In this document: positions 46,820 through 58,737 of the stretch, piece after piece
Numbering within the stretch: the first letter of the stretch is position 1
Layout of the letters: each line of letters opens with the position of its first letter
NCBI GenBank assembly: GCA_022385755.1
Contig: MU278358.1
Coordinates: forward strand, 759,133-823,132
DNA: 64,000 nt
Reading direction: 5' to 3'
Source of the DNA: Trametopsis cervina
Lineage: Eukaryota > Basidiomycota > Agaricomycetes > Polyporales > Irpicaceae
Made by a program: the position numbers and the translations under genes
The notes under the pieces: generated by a model
The model's input: the letters and a program-made list of their open reading frames with translations, nothing else
Database searches by the model: none
Told to the model about the DNA's origin: nothing

Positions 46820-48298
46820 ATGTCTGCCAACGAAGACGCACCTACACCCGCCACCAGATTGGGCAGATGGCGACAACTTGCTCCCACTGCTGGTATTCAT
46901 GTATCGCCTATCCAGTTGGGTGCGATGAGCATCGGTGACAAGTGGGAGAAGAATGGGTTCGGCGCGATGAACAAGGAGAGCAGCTTCAAGCTTCTTGATG
47001 CTTACTTCGATGCTGGCGGAAACTTCATCGATACTGCCAATGGCTAGTAAGTTTCTTCAAATGCCCAGTAGCGTTCCATTCACTAACATTATGACCGTTG
47101 AAGCCAGGATGGGTCATCTGAGGAATTCATTGGCGAATGGATGGAGCAGCGCGGGAACCGGGAGCAGCTAGTCATCGCCACAAAGGTGTGTATTGTATAT
47201 GTATGATCGCTCAAGTAGATAGCTGGAACATTGCCTAAAAGTACACGGCGAACTACAAACGAGGCGACAAGAACATCGCCCAGAAGGCGCATTTCATTGG
47301 TAACAATGTCAAGTCAATGGTTCAGTCCCTAGACGCGTCACTCAAGAAACTCCGCACAAATTATGTTGATATCTTGTATGTTCACTGGTGGGACTACGCC
47401 ACCAGCATTGAGGAGGTCGTGAATGGTCTCCACAACCTTGTGGTTCAAGGCAAGGTTCTTTACTTGGTAAGCCTTTGTTTTGACTCCAAAGCAAATTGTG
47501 CGCCTAAGAATGTATCTTCAGGGCATTTCTGATACACCGGCATGGGTCGTGGCGAAGGCGAACACCTACGCACGCCTTACTGGAAAGACTCCCTTTGTCA
47601 TCTACCAGGGAGCCTGGAGTGTCTTACAGCGTGATATGGAGCGTGACATTATCCCTATGGCTCGCGAAGAGGGTACGATATTCATCGGCATTGTAACTAG
47701 TAGCCTTTTCTGACGAAGAATTCCAGGTATGGCCATTGCCCCTTGGGACGTCCTTGGTGCCGGAAAGATTCGTACCGACGAAGAGGAGCAGAAGCGTCGA
47801 GAGTCAGGCGAGAAAGGCAGACAGGGCGAGAGCTGGGAGCGTACAGAAGAAGAACGTAAGATCGCCCTCGCACTTGAGGAAGTAGCGAAGCAAGTGGGAG
47901 CAAAGAGCATCCAAGCAGGTGAGACATACTCCGACAGAGACAATACTTGCAAACTAAAACGAGGGTTATAGTCGCTATTGCATACCTCTTGCATAAGACC
48001 ACACACGTTTTCCCCATAATCGGCGGACGCAAAGTTGAGCATCTACGTGCTAACATCGAGGCGCTTGAGATTTCGCTTAGCCCTGAGCAAGTCGCGTTCC
48101 TCGACAGCGCGAAGCCGTATGACAAGGGTTTCCCGTACAACAGATTCGTACGTTCTTGTTTTTCACTATCATCTACGGACAATCGTATTTACAGGGCAAT
48201 ATTCTCAGGGAGACGGAACTGAGTACTTCAAGATCTTCAAAACTGCAGGCGTTTTCGACAAATGGCCCGTCGCTCAGCCCATCAGGCCCTCCGCATAG
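46820..48298 (+). CDS. Aryl-alcohol-dehydrogenase-type aldo-keto reductase
   Basis: Seven exons: 46820-47046, 47104-47185, 47242-47466, 47522-47672, 47727-47918, 47972-48147, 48209-48298; 380 residues. The AKR tetrad is visible: D71 and Y76 (I-D-T-A-N-G-Y), K103 (V-I-A-T-K-Y), H151 (L-Y-V-H-W-W-D). The NADP-binding end has [10 protein letters not shown] and the family's C-terminal [13 protein letters not shown]-type enzymes (AKR9) reduce aryl aldehydes to alcohols, cytosolic, and in white-rot fungi take part in aryl-alcohol cycling linked to lignin breakdown. It lies 474 bp after the carnitine acetyltransferase on the same strand, with its own leader. Confidence 0.92.
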
Positions 48299-49168
48299 GC
48301 TCAGCGAGTTATGTACAGAAGGGAATAAGCTAAGTGGCTGTGTACTTGTAGCTCTCAGGCGCGACATGCCGTGTACATCTGAAGAATCACAGTTGTTCGA
48401 AATGGGTCATCGGCTCCTTTAAACCGATTGAAGTTATGATAAGGGCGCGACCAGTGAACGTGCAGATATCTATCACAGAGACAGACAGTTATTGCCTACC
48501 ATGACTCAGCGGTCCCACCGCCCGGAATATCAACCACCCCCCACCTCTATGGTTCTATGATCTGTTGTGATAATATTCCATTTTACCCGCCAATGATGCC
48601 GAATTGCCGGCCAGTTTTGAGATAGGCATAATCGGTCGTCTTGTCAATACCATAACACGACACCGGCTACGAGAAGAGGCTACACTGCGACAGATACAAT
48701 CCGCCATTCCGCTCCCGGTTCCAAGCCGTACAAGCCGTATGTTTGCTGAAGAATTCTGTGAGCACTCGCTTTTGCATTGCGAACGGAAGTCTTGACTCGC
48801 GATCTCCTTTCCCACAGACCAGTGATGAAGGTGAGCTGCTTATCATTGCATCTAGTACGCCGCTGATACTTACCAGAGTTGTAGCTTCCAGGCCTGATAT
48901 TCATGGTCAAACATACGCACAACTTTGATCTTAATCAGCACGGAGAGAAATGTTGGCATTTTGAACTTTCTCCATGCTCTCTTGCCGTTCCACATGACCC
49001 TTGAGGTATCATTCACAACACTTTGCACAGCATCGAGCGGCGATACGCTACTCTTGTTCAGTGGCCAGCAGCATGAAGCTATATAAACATCACAGTCCGC
49101 CCATTTACATTTAGCAGTCACGGAACCCACTCTCGTACGAGACAGTTGACAGCCCCCTGAAAGCCGTC
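48299..49168. other. Spacer with promoter of seven-TM gene B
   Basis: No gene recognised. A TATATAA-type box lies near 49080. Confidence 0.5.
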
Positions 49169-50676
49169 ATGTCGAGCCCTACCGTAGCTGCCCTTGAGGC
49201 GAGGTTTAACTCGTTCTCCATAATTGCCGTCATCTTTTGCTCGCTCAGTGCCCTGTTCGGTAAGCTATCTCGTGGGTGTGCAGCGCATTCGCTAACTGTT
49301 ACTTTCGGTTCAGGTGTCTACCTGGTGCTGTTCATTCTGGCGATGTGGTCTACCTATAGGCGCAGTAATGGGAACGATGTACGGCTGAGGGTAGTGACTA
49401 TGGTGTTGTAAGTACGATAGTCTATACCAGGGACTTCTCTGATACAAAGCTCTCACAACAGGTTCATGACGTTATTGATTCACTATGTCAGCCGAGCCGT
49501 CCAGTTTGGACGTTCGAGGATTATGACGCCTCCTGCTTCTGAGCAGGCGCACGTCACGGTGCCTCTGTTATTTATCACAACGTATGTATACTTCTTACCC
49601 TACTCAAACATAAACACTGACTCATTATCGTGTTACACTGTTTCCATAGTCTGACAACTACTGTAGCAGTGAGTGTCGCTTCTTATGCTTGATGGCGTTA
49701 GTAGCATCACTGACTTCAATACTAGAGTTTCGTCTCCGACGGTCTCCTCGCTTGGCGGTTCTACGTCATTTTTGAGCGTCGGACATGGACTCTATATGTT
49801 CCTGCGACCGCGCTCACAATCAACGCGCGTAAGTCCCAACATCGCGGGAGGAAACACAGCCCTCGTATCACTCACCTTTTATCCAGTGCTCGGATTCTCT
49901 GGAAACTGTCTCTATTTGTCCTTCTATAACAACCCTGCCCGCTACAGTTATATGCAGAATATTTCCTTCAAGATTAGTGTTGCCTGGGGATGGTCTATCT
50001 TTGCTATCAACACTCTACTGACCATCGCCATCATGGCCAAGATCTTGTAGGTTATCCCTGTTTTCGACCGCAGGGTGAAAAATGCTCATAATAAATGCCC
50101 ACAGGTTGGCCGCGCGCAGGAGCACAGGATTACTGTCGCGTATGCATGGAATCCAATACTCGGTGATAATAGAGGCTCTAAGCGAATCCGCATTTGTGAC
50201 CTGGTTCGGCTTGGCCCTGTTCGAGATCTCGTCTTTGGCGCCGACAGAGGGCCACATCACCGTGAGTGAACTATACCATCTATCCATAATCTTTCACACT
50301 ATATTACGTGCGAGACTGATGTGTTGCTCGAACTTAGAACGCCATGAACTTCGGCTACGTGATGCGCTGCATCATTCCGATTTTCTTCGTCAGTATCTTG
50401 TTCACTTCTCTGTAGTGAACTAGTACAGCAACCTTGAACTCATGGAAATCGCACGGACAGGGTATATCGCAGTGTCTCATTACTGTGAGACTTGGATTTT
50501 CCAGTAATTCCTACTCGATGAGATCGAGCACCGAAACACTCGGCATCTCCGGTCCCAAGGAACTTGATCGGTCAGAAGGCGTGATTACTGTTCAGGCTCG
50601 CCGAGGAGCACCACTTCATTTGGAAGAAGGGATTGCAGCAGTGATGAATGCAAGTGGAAGGGAAGACACAGCGTAA
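49169..50676 (+). CDS. Seven-TM membrane protein, paralogue B
   Basis: Nine exons: 49169-49259, 49314-49407, 49462-49581, 49650-49668, 49726-49828, 49887-50046, 50105-50261, 50338-50388, 50461-50676; 336 residues. Exon lengths match paralogue C exactly from exon 1 to exon 8 and paralogue A nearly so. Shared strings: S-D-G-L-L-A-W-R-F-Y-V, F-K-I-S-V-A-W-G-W, Q-Y-S-V-I-I-E-A-L-S-E-S-A-F-V-T-W-F-G and I-I-P-I-F-F-G-I-S-Q. The acceptor of exon 5 (ACTAG, 49725) was chosen by phase. The tail is hydrophilic and variable. Function unknown; plasma- or internal-membrane location is inferred from the TM segments. Confidence 0.85.
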
Positions 50677-51960
50677 GCCATACCGCGGCGCTTCGCTCAA
50701 GAAAGCCTCAGGCCTCAGACAGAGCTACGCATATCTATTGAATATCCCATTGATTTGTAGTATGAGAGTTTATGTAAGATATTTGGAAAGGATATATTTA
50801 TCATGTAGGGTTCATGTGTAGACTGCCAGGAGTTATGTGACGCGTCCACGTGACCGTCAATTGAGCATCGGCGCATCAGCATGGACTTTCCATCTCACCA
50901 CGTACAATACAGCTCCACTTACGCTGCTGCCCAGTTGTGTCAAACACCACCTCGAGCTCATGGTCGAAGGATAACTTGCTGCGTTGCTTTAGACGCACGA
51001 GTAAACCGCCCATAACGCACTTTTTCGGTTCGTCCGTCCCCATAAAAGCCTGATAATCAGGACGTGTGGCAAAGACAGATATACCGTTTCGCTTTCAAAA
51101 CCACATGACAACTGCATGGAAGGCAAGGAGGACCCCGCCCTGGTACTCTTTAATATCTATGTGACGGGAGCCTGAGAAGTAACCCGAGAGGGAGGGCCGA
51201 CTTTGACGTCGAAGCTGGCTGCGCATGTCTGCAGGACTGACACTCCGTGCGCAGATTCAGCCCACTATGAAGTACTGGACATGCTGTGATATGTGCTTTG
51301 GAAGGAAAGTGTCAATGGGCGTATTGTTGAGCACATTTTGCGAGGGAGTCTCACTCATGACACATCGTGGCAGATTATATGGTGTATCCTGGGTGGGCAA
51401 CTTTGATGTTCTAGCAGCCATGTGAGTACGTTACGGATAGTCTCACTCCCATTATTGACGCGCTACTGTAGAATGCAGATGCTGTTGCATATCGCCTTCC
51501 TAAAATAATACCCGTCTTTTACTCTATTGATGACCACTACCATTACGGCAACATCTTGGATATATGAACTCTCGAGACCTCGCGCGACACGGCTGAGGTT
51601 GCATCACTCGTGGATAATCATTGTACAGCAACCTCTTGTAAAGCAGACTGCATCAGAGAACATCGCATACGAAGTTCATCAAGTTTCGCTGGTGCTTCGC
51701 GAGGCGATGCTATGGGTATGCTCTTTATGTCCAGTATCTCTCAGGCTCGCTTATAGTGTTGGTTCTCCCCAGGTGCCACGACGGCGATGGATAATCGATG
51801 TTCTTCCATACATTTGAAATCAACTGTGAAATAAATGCCACCTTTGGATTCTAGGCTCCCATGCTTACTGGCATAGGCCGCTAAATGAACACTTAGGAAG
51901 AGATGTAGTGAGTTCCAACCTCATACATCCCCGAGCTTACCGTACTCGCATGTCAGGAGT
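50677..51960. other. Spacer, no intact gene
   Basis: Short frames only. 50835-50853 holds a 19-bp element also found after paralogue C. Confidence 0.45.
50835..50853. repeat. 19-bp element shared by 3' flanks of paralogues B and C
   Basis: ATGTGACGCGTCCACGTGA here and ATGTGACGCGCCCACGTGA at 55130-55148, one mismatch, both containing CACGTG. They lie 159 and 251 bp after the respective stop codons. Confidence 0.55.
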
Positions 51961-52930
51961 TTAGTTGCGACTATGGTGCAGCTGCTTTCTTCGTCATTAG
52001 CGCCTTCCTTCGACCATTACGACGGGCTGTTTGCTCCCAGGCGCAACTTCACAGTAGAAGCGGAGCGTACATGGTTGTGTTACAGGTATGTATTGGCTGC
52101 ATACTCATCGATCAGCGTAAGGAACTTGCCGGTACTAGGCCTCCCAGCTGGTTCATCATCCGTCGTTCTCGGCCTGCTCGTCGTCACCCTCCGGCCTGCA
52201 CGCTCGAGAGATCTTCAATACGAGCGCCCCGCGTTGACACTTCCGGTACTGTAGCAGATTATCTGTTGGGATTGTCATTGGAAGCGCACATCGAGCTCTC
52301 CGTGCTCTGCGAAACGTGATGCCGGTGACTTGGTTTACTTTCGTGATATGTGTCGGTATACTCACCTCACTCCTTGTCAGGGGCGTTCATATGACCATTC
52401 TTTCAGACGTAATGCCGAATTCGCAGGAATACGCTACTCCTTACGAGCGTGAGGATCGACCACCAAGACACATGCACGGCGATGATGTCAAATCAGCGTG
52501 TAGAAGGCTGCTTTTGACCGTAACTCTGGCTGTGGTGACTGCTTACACCAGAGATTCTATCACTGCCGTGAATCCTAGGCGGCCATCTGAAGATGGTAGC
52601 TTCGTGCAATGAATCAGTTATACCGCCCATATCAGCGCCCCGCAGCAACATGGCCGACACACAATTACCTTTGCCTCGGAGCTCTCGAGTGCGCCTCCGA
52701 TTGGTTACTTCATGGGAGTCATACACACGTTGCTTTGGACAGAGAGCAAACCCGTCCTGTGCAAGTGAAAGCAATCTGCCAATAGCGCTTGACAATGTGA
52801 TGGTATCTGTGCGTATGTTTATATGGCCGTCTTTATGGCCCCCTCATCTCCCAGGCTAATCTACCTCCTTGATTTTCCCTAGGTGCCACGACGATGATGA
52901 AGAATCATCGCTCGTCACGCAGCCCTGATA
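51961..52930 (+). pseudogene. Possible remnant of a membrane-protein gene
   Basis: Plus-strand fragments look coding, including a hydrophobic run (V-T-W-F-T-F-V-I-C-V-G-I-L-T-S-L-L-V) near 52325-52380 and a possible last exon ending L-V-T-Q-P near 52925. I could not connect them into an intact frame. It lies between two seven-TM paralogues, so a decayed relative is plausible. Confidence 0.25.
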
Positions 52931-53401
52931 TGGCAACCACTCTAGGTTCCTCGTTCTCATTGGCTGTCACATGCTGATGTAGATGTCACGTCAAATACAA
53001 TCGTAGAAACATGCCGGCCCCAAATCTTCCACGGCCTCTCCGCTCCGTTCGCTGCAATCTCCTGCGATCACGCTTCCGCAGGCTGGAGCACGCTGTCCGA
53101 AGACGTCAAGCGAATCTACGCAACAAACTGCCAAGGCGAGTTCTAGTGTTTCGGGCCAGACGTAATTCGTCCATTCACAGCTACCGGAGAAGAGCGACAG
53201 TCGCATATCAGCATGTGCACAATCAGGAGGGATCTTCGGCCCAGCTCGCATCTGGGGTCAGCGGCTTACTGGGAGACGCGAGTGCGTTGGTAAACCCCTG
53301 AACCGTGTGTGTCGCGGTGATCAGACTATATAAGCAATGAGGCAGGCGCGGCGACAAGCCCAGGATCCTCCGAGTCGATCAGCAGTCCACTGGTAGCAGC
53401 C
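52931..53401. other. Spacer with promoter of seven-TM gene C
   Basis: A TATATAAG box lies at 53327-53334, 67 nt before the ATG at 53402. A short coding-like stretch near 53030-53150 on the plus strand could not be assigned. Confidence 0.45.
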
Positions 53402-54879
53402 ATGGCGTCCCCCACCGTTGCAGACCTCGAGAAAAGCTTCAACGCGCTGGCCATTATTGCTATCATTTTCTGTGCACTCTGTGCTTTGTTCGGTACGCTT
53501 TGCGCGATGTTTCTGCAATGCATGCGCTGACTATGGCCGGCCGCGATCCTAGGTGTTTACCTCGTCTTGTTCATCCTCGCGATAACCTCCACGTACAGAC
53601 GTGACAGCGGAACCCACAAGCGACTCAGGATAGTGACCGTCGCTCTGTACGTGCTTTACCGAAATATCCTCCATTGTCACTTCTGACCGCTTCGCGCACA
53701 GATTCGTGAATTTGCTCATCCACTTCATCTGTCGAGCGATTGAGTTCGGCCGTTCGAGGATTATAATGCCGTCGGCGACTGAAGAAGCGCATGTCACGAT
53801 CCCTGTGCTTTTCGTCTCCACGTACGTGTGTCTGTGCAATGTTATCTATTCCCCCACTGACGTCTCCTATTTCATGCGTACTAGCATAACGAGCACACTA
53901 GCGGTAAGTTCTACCATTAAAAGAATGGTAGCGCCGTACAGCATCTGATTCGTCTACCATCAGGGTCTCCTCGCCGACGGTCTCCTTGCTTGGCGGTTCT
54001 ATGTCATCTTCGGGCGTCGGTGGTGGGCGCTGTACTGCCCTATTATTGCCATTACCCTCAATGCCCGTAAGTCCGATCCCTAGCTGCATATCCCAAACGC
54101 TCACTGTCGCTTTTACAGTGCTCGGCTTCGCGGCAAACGGCACCCTTCTCTCTTTCTACCACGACGGCTCAGACTATGGCAGCATGCAGGCCGTTTCGTT
54201 CAAGATTAGCGTTGCGTGGGGATGGTTCATCTTTGCCGTTAACACGGTGATGACCCTCGCAATCATGGGCAGGATCTTGTAAGTCCCTTTCCTTGCTTCA
54301 TTTTCGCCGGTCGACTAGAGCTAAGAAACAATACAGCATCGTTTCTCGACACAGCACGGGAACATCATCTACCCAGCACATCGTGCAGTACTCTGTGGTC
54401 ATCGAGGCCTTGAGCGAGTCCGCATTCGTGACCTGGTTCGGGCTGCTCCTGTTCGAGATCGCGTCCCTGGCACCGACCAAAGGCCACATCACCGTGAGTC
54501 GCACCTTACCCAACCCGTCGATCCGCGCTTACCTATCCCGACAGAGCGCGCAAAACTTTGGCTACGTGATGAACTGCATCCTCCCCATCTTCTTCGTAAG
54601 TCCCCTGTTCACGATCTACACTTTGTTCGTTCGTCAGCGGATCTGATCTGATTCGGACGTTGTTTTTGGTAGGGAATCTCGCAGTGCCTCATCACCGTGA
54701 GACTCGGCTTCGCGAACGACACGTACTCGACGCGCACGTCTGAGACTTCGGGCATGACGGGCTCGAAGGAGCGCGAGGGGACGGTGGGGATCATGGTCTT
54801 CAGATCGCACGCGACCGAGTCCATCCGCTCAGACGACGATGTGGCGATCGAAGTCAAAAGCACGAACGCCATCGTTTGA
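53402..54879 (+). CDS. Seven-TM membrane protein, paralogue C
   Basis: Nine exons: 53402-53492, 53553-53646, 53702-53821, 53885-53903, 53964-54066, 54119-54278, 54337-54493, 54545-54595, 54673-54879; 333 residues. It is closest to B: both begin M-A/S-S-P-T-V-A, and share A-D-G-L-L-A-W-R-F-Y-V, F-K-I-S-V-A-W-G-W and E-A-L-S-E-S-A-F-V-T-W-F-G-L. It is intact. Its coding sequence is more C/G-rich at third positions than B. The hydrophilic tail has a run of acidic and basic residues. Function not known; see A and B. Confidence 0.86.
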
Positions 54880-55277
54880 GGCTGAATAATCTCACCGTTT
54901 GGTTTGTCTGCTTGGCCAGCGGAGGATTGGCTTTGGAGTGCAGGACCACGTGTTGTGTATCGACCGGCTTGATATATGTCTGATCCCAGTGTGTTTTATT
55001 TATCGTATATATAACAGAACAGAGCACGTCTCCACCCGGACCCAGATGTCCAAACAAACTGTCAAAGTACATGTATATATTGTACATCCTATGCGTCGCA
55101 ATACACCCGCTCGTTCCGCGAATCTGCCAATGTGACGCGCCCACGTGATTTCACGCATATTGCAGATCAGGGTCGCGTCTGCCGATCATTCGTTACCAAC
55201 CACACCACTTGCGTTACTGTAATTGCTCCCTCCCGCCCGCCCGCCACTGACCACTAAGTGTATACTTCGACGACGCT

Positions 55278-56589
55278 ATGCCAGGCCCGTGCAGCTCGAA
55301 GAAGAAGAAGAAACTGCAGGCGAAGAAGGAGAAACGTGCGAAGCTGAAGGAGACACCTCCAGCTGCGCCGCATGTCGACATCGACGCAGACCCGTCGCTG
55401 ACCGACGCTCAGTCCGTCCATCCGCCCTCGTTGCCTCAGTCCGTGCACGCCTCATCAACACCTTCACCAGACCTCATCCCCCTCCACCTAAAAGACCACC
55501 CCCACCCCACGCACCCTACGCACCCTACGCACCCCTCCCGCCCCGCATCCGCATCCCCAGACGCAGGCTACGCCTCCTCCCTGCTCAAACTCCAACAATA
55601 CCTCGACTCAATACAAGGCTCCCCCGACGACGTCCCCCACCTCCTGCGCAGCCCGTGCGTCGAAGACCTCGGCGACGGCCCGCGCGTGCGCGACGTCCGT
55701 GCGTTCTTGGAATCGAAGATCGCGGCGCCGGTGTCGGTGGACGACCCGCTGTGTGTGGAGTTTGCGCAGAGGGAGGTGTTGGAGATGTTGTGTTGTGTGC
55801 TGCCGGAGGAGACTGCTATGGTGCGTGTTTCGGTTGCGTAACACGATTAACGTCTGGAAAACCGATGCTCACTGCTCATGGACTGGATGGGCATGTAGAT
55901 CGCGTGGTATAACCTCAGCAGAGCAAAGTCGCGCGTGTGTCCCGCGTGTAAGCGGCTGTACCACCTCGGGGACCACGCGTACGAGCCGTTCGTGTACTCC
56001 TCCGACGAAGACGAAGACGAGGACGACGAAGACGCGGTACAGCGAACCCAAAACGACAGAGGTAGGAGAACCGAAGGGTCGCGCAGGCTCCACGACGAGC
56101 AGGTCATCAGCGGCATATGTGCGTCCCCCCCTCTCCCTTCCGTCTTCCATCCTCCCCTCTCCCCCCTCCCTTCCCATCCTCCCCTCTCCCCCCTCCCTTG
56201 CCCTGTCCATTGAATACTAACACACCCGCACAGGCTCAGCCCTCTGCTACCTCCTAGTAGCCCACGCCTACCCCGGCGCGATGCGCTCCGCCTTCGGACG
56301 ACGCGCAGAGGATATATCGGACGAGGCGTGGGCCGAGCTCGATCGGCCCCTTGTTAGCGTAGGTATAGGAGAGGAGGCCGGAAAGGACGCGATGGGGCTG
56401 GGGATGTTGTTGAAGATGAGTAGGTGTCATGATATGGGGTTGGGGCAGCTTATGTTTCCTGAGGGGGCGAGCGGAGCGAGCGAGGGGGCGGGCGAAGGCG
56501 AGGGTGAGTGGGACAGCGGGGAGTGGGAGTGGGAGAGCGGGGAGGAAGAAGAAAAGGAGGAGGGGGAGGAGAGAGAGGGAGATGAGTAG
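55278..56589 (+). CDS. Acidic protein with a C-P-A-C motif, unassigned
   Basis: Three exons: 55278-55820, 55899-56118, 56234-56589; 372 residues. The N-terminus is Lys-rich (S-K-K-K-K-K-L-Q-A-K-K-E-K), perhaps nuclear. A linker with four H-P-T repeats follows, then a helical region with Y-A-S-S-L-L-K-L-Q-Q-Y-L and C-V-E-F-A-Q-R-E-V-L-E-M-L-C-C-V. Exon 2 has a possible half zinc site, R-V-C-P-A-C-K-R-L-Y-H-L-G-D-H, and an Asp/Glu run. Exon 3 has L-C-Y-L-L-V-A-H-A-Y-P-G-A-M-R-S-A-F-G and ends in a long Glu/Gly-rich tail. I do not recognise the family. Intron 2 contains a duplicated 24-bp pyrimidine-rich unit. Confidence 0.75.
56130..56208 (+). repeat. Pyrimidine-rich tandem repeat in an intron
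   Basis: Within the second intron of the preceding gene, the unit ATCCTCCCCTCTCCCCCC plus TCCCTT occurs twice in tandem, in an almost pure C/T tract. It probably acts as an extended polypyrimidine tract. Confidence 0.6.
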
Positions 56590-56732
56590 CGGCCACACAC
56601 ACACGGGATATTTGGGACTATCGGAATAGAATTTATCTGGGCTGCTAGCGATCTACCTAATCAATGTACTGTATCTTAACATCTTCCCCAACCTAACCAC
56701 CTCCTTCTCTTGCTCCTCCTACAACCTACAAC

Positions 56733-58737
56733 CTACAACCTCGCATGATCCCCCCTCGGCGGCGGGATCCCATACGGATTCCACCTCAACGCATCCTTAT
56801 TCCCATAAACGTCCTTGACAATGCTCTGGTAGCCCGCAACAGTCATCGTGATATCCAGATCCGCCAAAAGGCTCTTCATGACGTGCCGACAGCCCGCCTC
56901 GCCCTCGTGCGCCATGCCCCAGACGTACAGCCGCCCGATGAGGACGGCGTGTGCGCCCAGCGCTAGGGCTTTGAAGATGTCCGAGCCCGTGCGGATGCCT
57001 GAGTCGAAGAGGATCGTCATCTCTGGGTGCGCGGTTAGCGGACTCGTTCTTCTTATGAAGTGACGGGCGAGGGAATGGGATGGCGGGGAAGGGAAGAGGA
57101 GAGGAAGAAGGAAGAGCAGAGGAGGAAGAGGAAAAGGGATAACGCACTGTCCCCAACAGCCCTCGCGATCTCAGGCAAGACCTCCAAACTGCCGACCGCC
57201 CCGTCCACCTGCCGGCCGGCATGGTTCGTGACGACGATGCCCGCGCACCCGATCTCGTGCGCTTTGAGCGCGTCGGGGACGTTTTGGATGCCTTTGAGCA
57301 CGAAGGGGCGGTTGTTGGATATGCGGTTCCACTGTTCGTGAAATGCGTGAGCATTTTATCCTTCTTTGAGGAAGGAGCAGGGAGCGGGGAGGAGGGGCAG
57401 GGGAGAGGAGGAGGATGGGACGCACCTGCTCGATGAGCCACCGGACCTTATCCCACGTATGCGCCTTCCCGTGCCACACACTCGAGTCGATCCACTTCCC
57501 GCTGTCCGTCTCGAACTCCTTCCCGAACTTTTCCTGGAATGCTGGGTCGGACGCGCCGATCTCGTTGCCCACCTACACGATGGACGATGAGTATTCAGTT
57601 AGTGTATTGGTGTTAGGCGAAGCGAAAGAGGGAGCAGGGGTTGGGGCTTACGGTGCCGCCGTAGTAGAATCTGTTATGCAGGGGAGACAAAAAAAAAGTG
57701 AGTCGGGATAGAGATGAGAGAAGAGGGAACAAGGAGGCAAAGTACGTACACGTAGTTCGCGATATTAATGTCCGTCGGCCGCCAGCCAAGCTGCCATGTA
57801 TCGGTCGTGAGCATCAGCACGTCGAACCCCGACTTCCACGCGCGGTTCAGCAGGGAGAGCGTGACGTCGTCGTCGTGCCCCATGTACAGCTGGAAGAAGC
57901 GCGGGCTCTTCGCGGCGCCGCCGTTCGGGCCTGTTCCACCAAACACAATCCATTCAGCTTTCCGCGAAAAAAGCGCGGGGAGGAAGACAGGAGGGAAAGG
58001 ACAAAGGAGAGGCCACACACCATCATACTCATGCACGCAATTACTCTCATTCCGTCCCTCCGCAGCCCTATCATTCGCCGCCGCGACGTCCTCGATGGGC
58101 TGCGAGCCCGCCGTGGACAGACAGTACGGAAGCCCGAGCTCGCCCGCGATGGTTGCGGGCACGAGTTCGCCGCGGGGGGTGTAGAGCTTGTTGATACCGA
58201 TGGGGGCGAAGCAGATGGGCGCGGGGATGCGGTGGCCGAAGAGTGTTGCTGGTGGGTGTTAGTATTGGTGTGGGTGTGGGCAGGGGAAGGCAGGGGCAGG
58301 GGAGGGGGGGAGGTGGGAGGGGAAGGGAAGGGAGAGGGACGTACTGGTTAGGTCGCGAGTGTTGGTATCGACGAGCGTGCGTGGGATGATGCGCCAGCTG
58401 TAGAACGCGTCGCTGCAAGACGGTACTTGAGCTCAGATGTCAAAGGCGAATGAGATGTAAGACGTACCGGTTTGCGCGGTCTGTCCAGCCTAGGCCGGCG
58501 TTGGAGTTGGCGTAGAAGTAGCCGCGGTCATTGAGCTTGTTCTTGGTGCTGTCTTGCAGCTGCTCGGGGTGCACGGAGAACGAAGGGACTGTATGCAGCG
58601 CGCACAATTAGATGGGTCACAGAAAGATGAACGGATGGACGCGCACGTTTCCCGAGCTCGCCACCGCGGCGGAAGACCTCGCGCTGGTAGAGCGAGTAGT
58701 GGGGAGACGGTCCTTTGGGCTTGTTCGTCGGGTCCAT
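56733..58737 (-). CDS. FMN-dependent lactate oxidase/2-monooxygenase-type enzyme
   Basis: Nine exons: 58737-58647, 58588-58468, 58412-58345, 58248-58021, 57930-57750, 57670-57652, 57572-57426, 57331-57148, 57022-56733; 442 residues. Family: FMN-dependent alpha-hydroxy-acid dehydrogenases. Seen: P-A-P-I-C-F-A-P-I-G, L-P-Y-C-L-S-T-A-G-S, R-F-F-Q-L-Y-M-G-H-D-D-D, L-T-T-D-T-W-Q-L-G-W-R, catalytic H322 in V-T-N-H-A-G-R-Q-V-D-G-A, and FMN-binding F-D-S-G-I-R-T-G-S-D and G-A-H-A-V-L-I-G-R. It oxidises L-lactate or a similar 2-hydroxy acid. The R-P-T-D and Y-V-F-Y sequence resembles fungal proteins annotated lactate 2-monooxygenase. Oxidase versus monooxygenase cannot be settled here. The end of exon 4 is uncertain (GTGTGT at 58020 or GTAATT ~20 bp earlier). 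One exon is 19 bp. Confidence 0.88.

Noticed and set aside
55223..55912. 229-codon plus-strand frame overlapping the C-P-A-C protein gene
   Set aside because: Arg/Pro-rich reading of a GC-rich exon in another frame; the 55278 frame has an ATG in context and phase-consistent introns.
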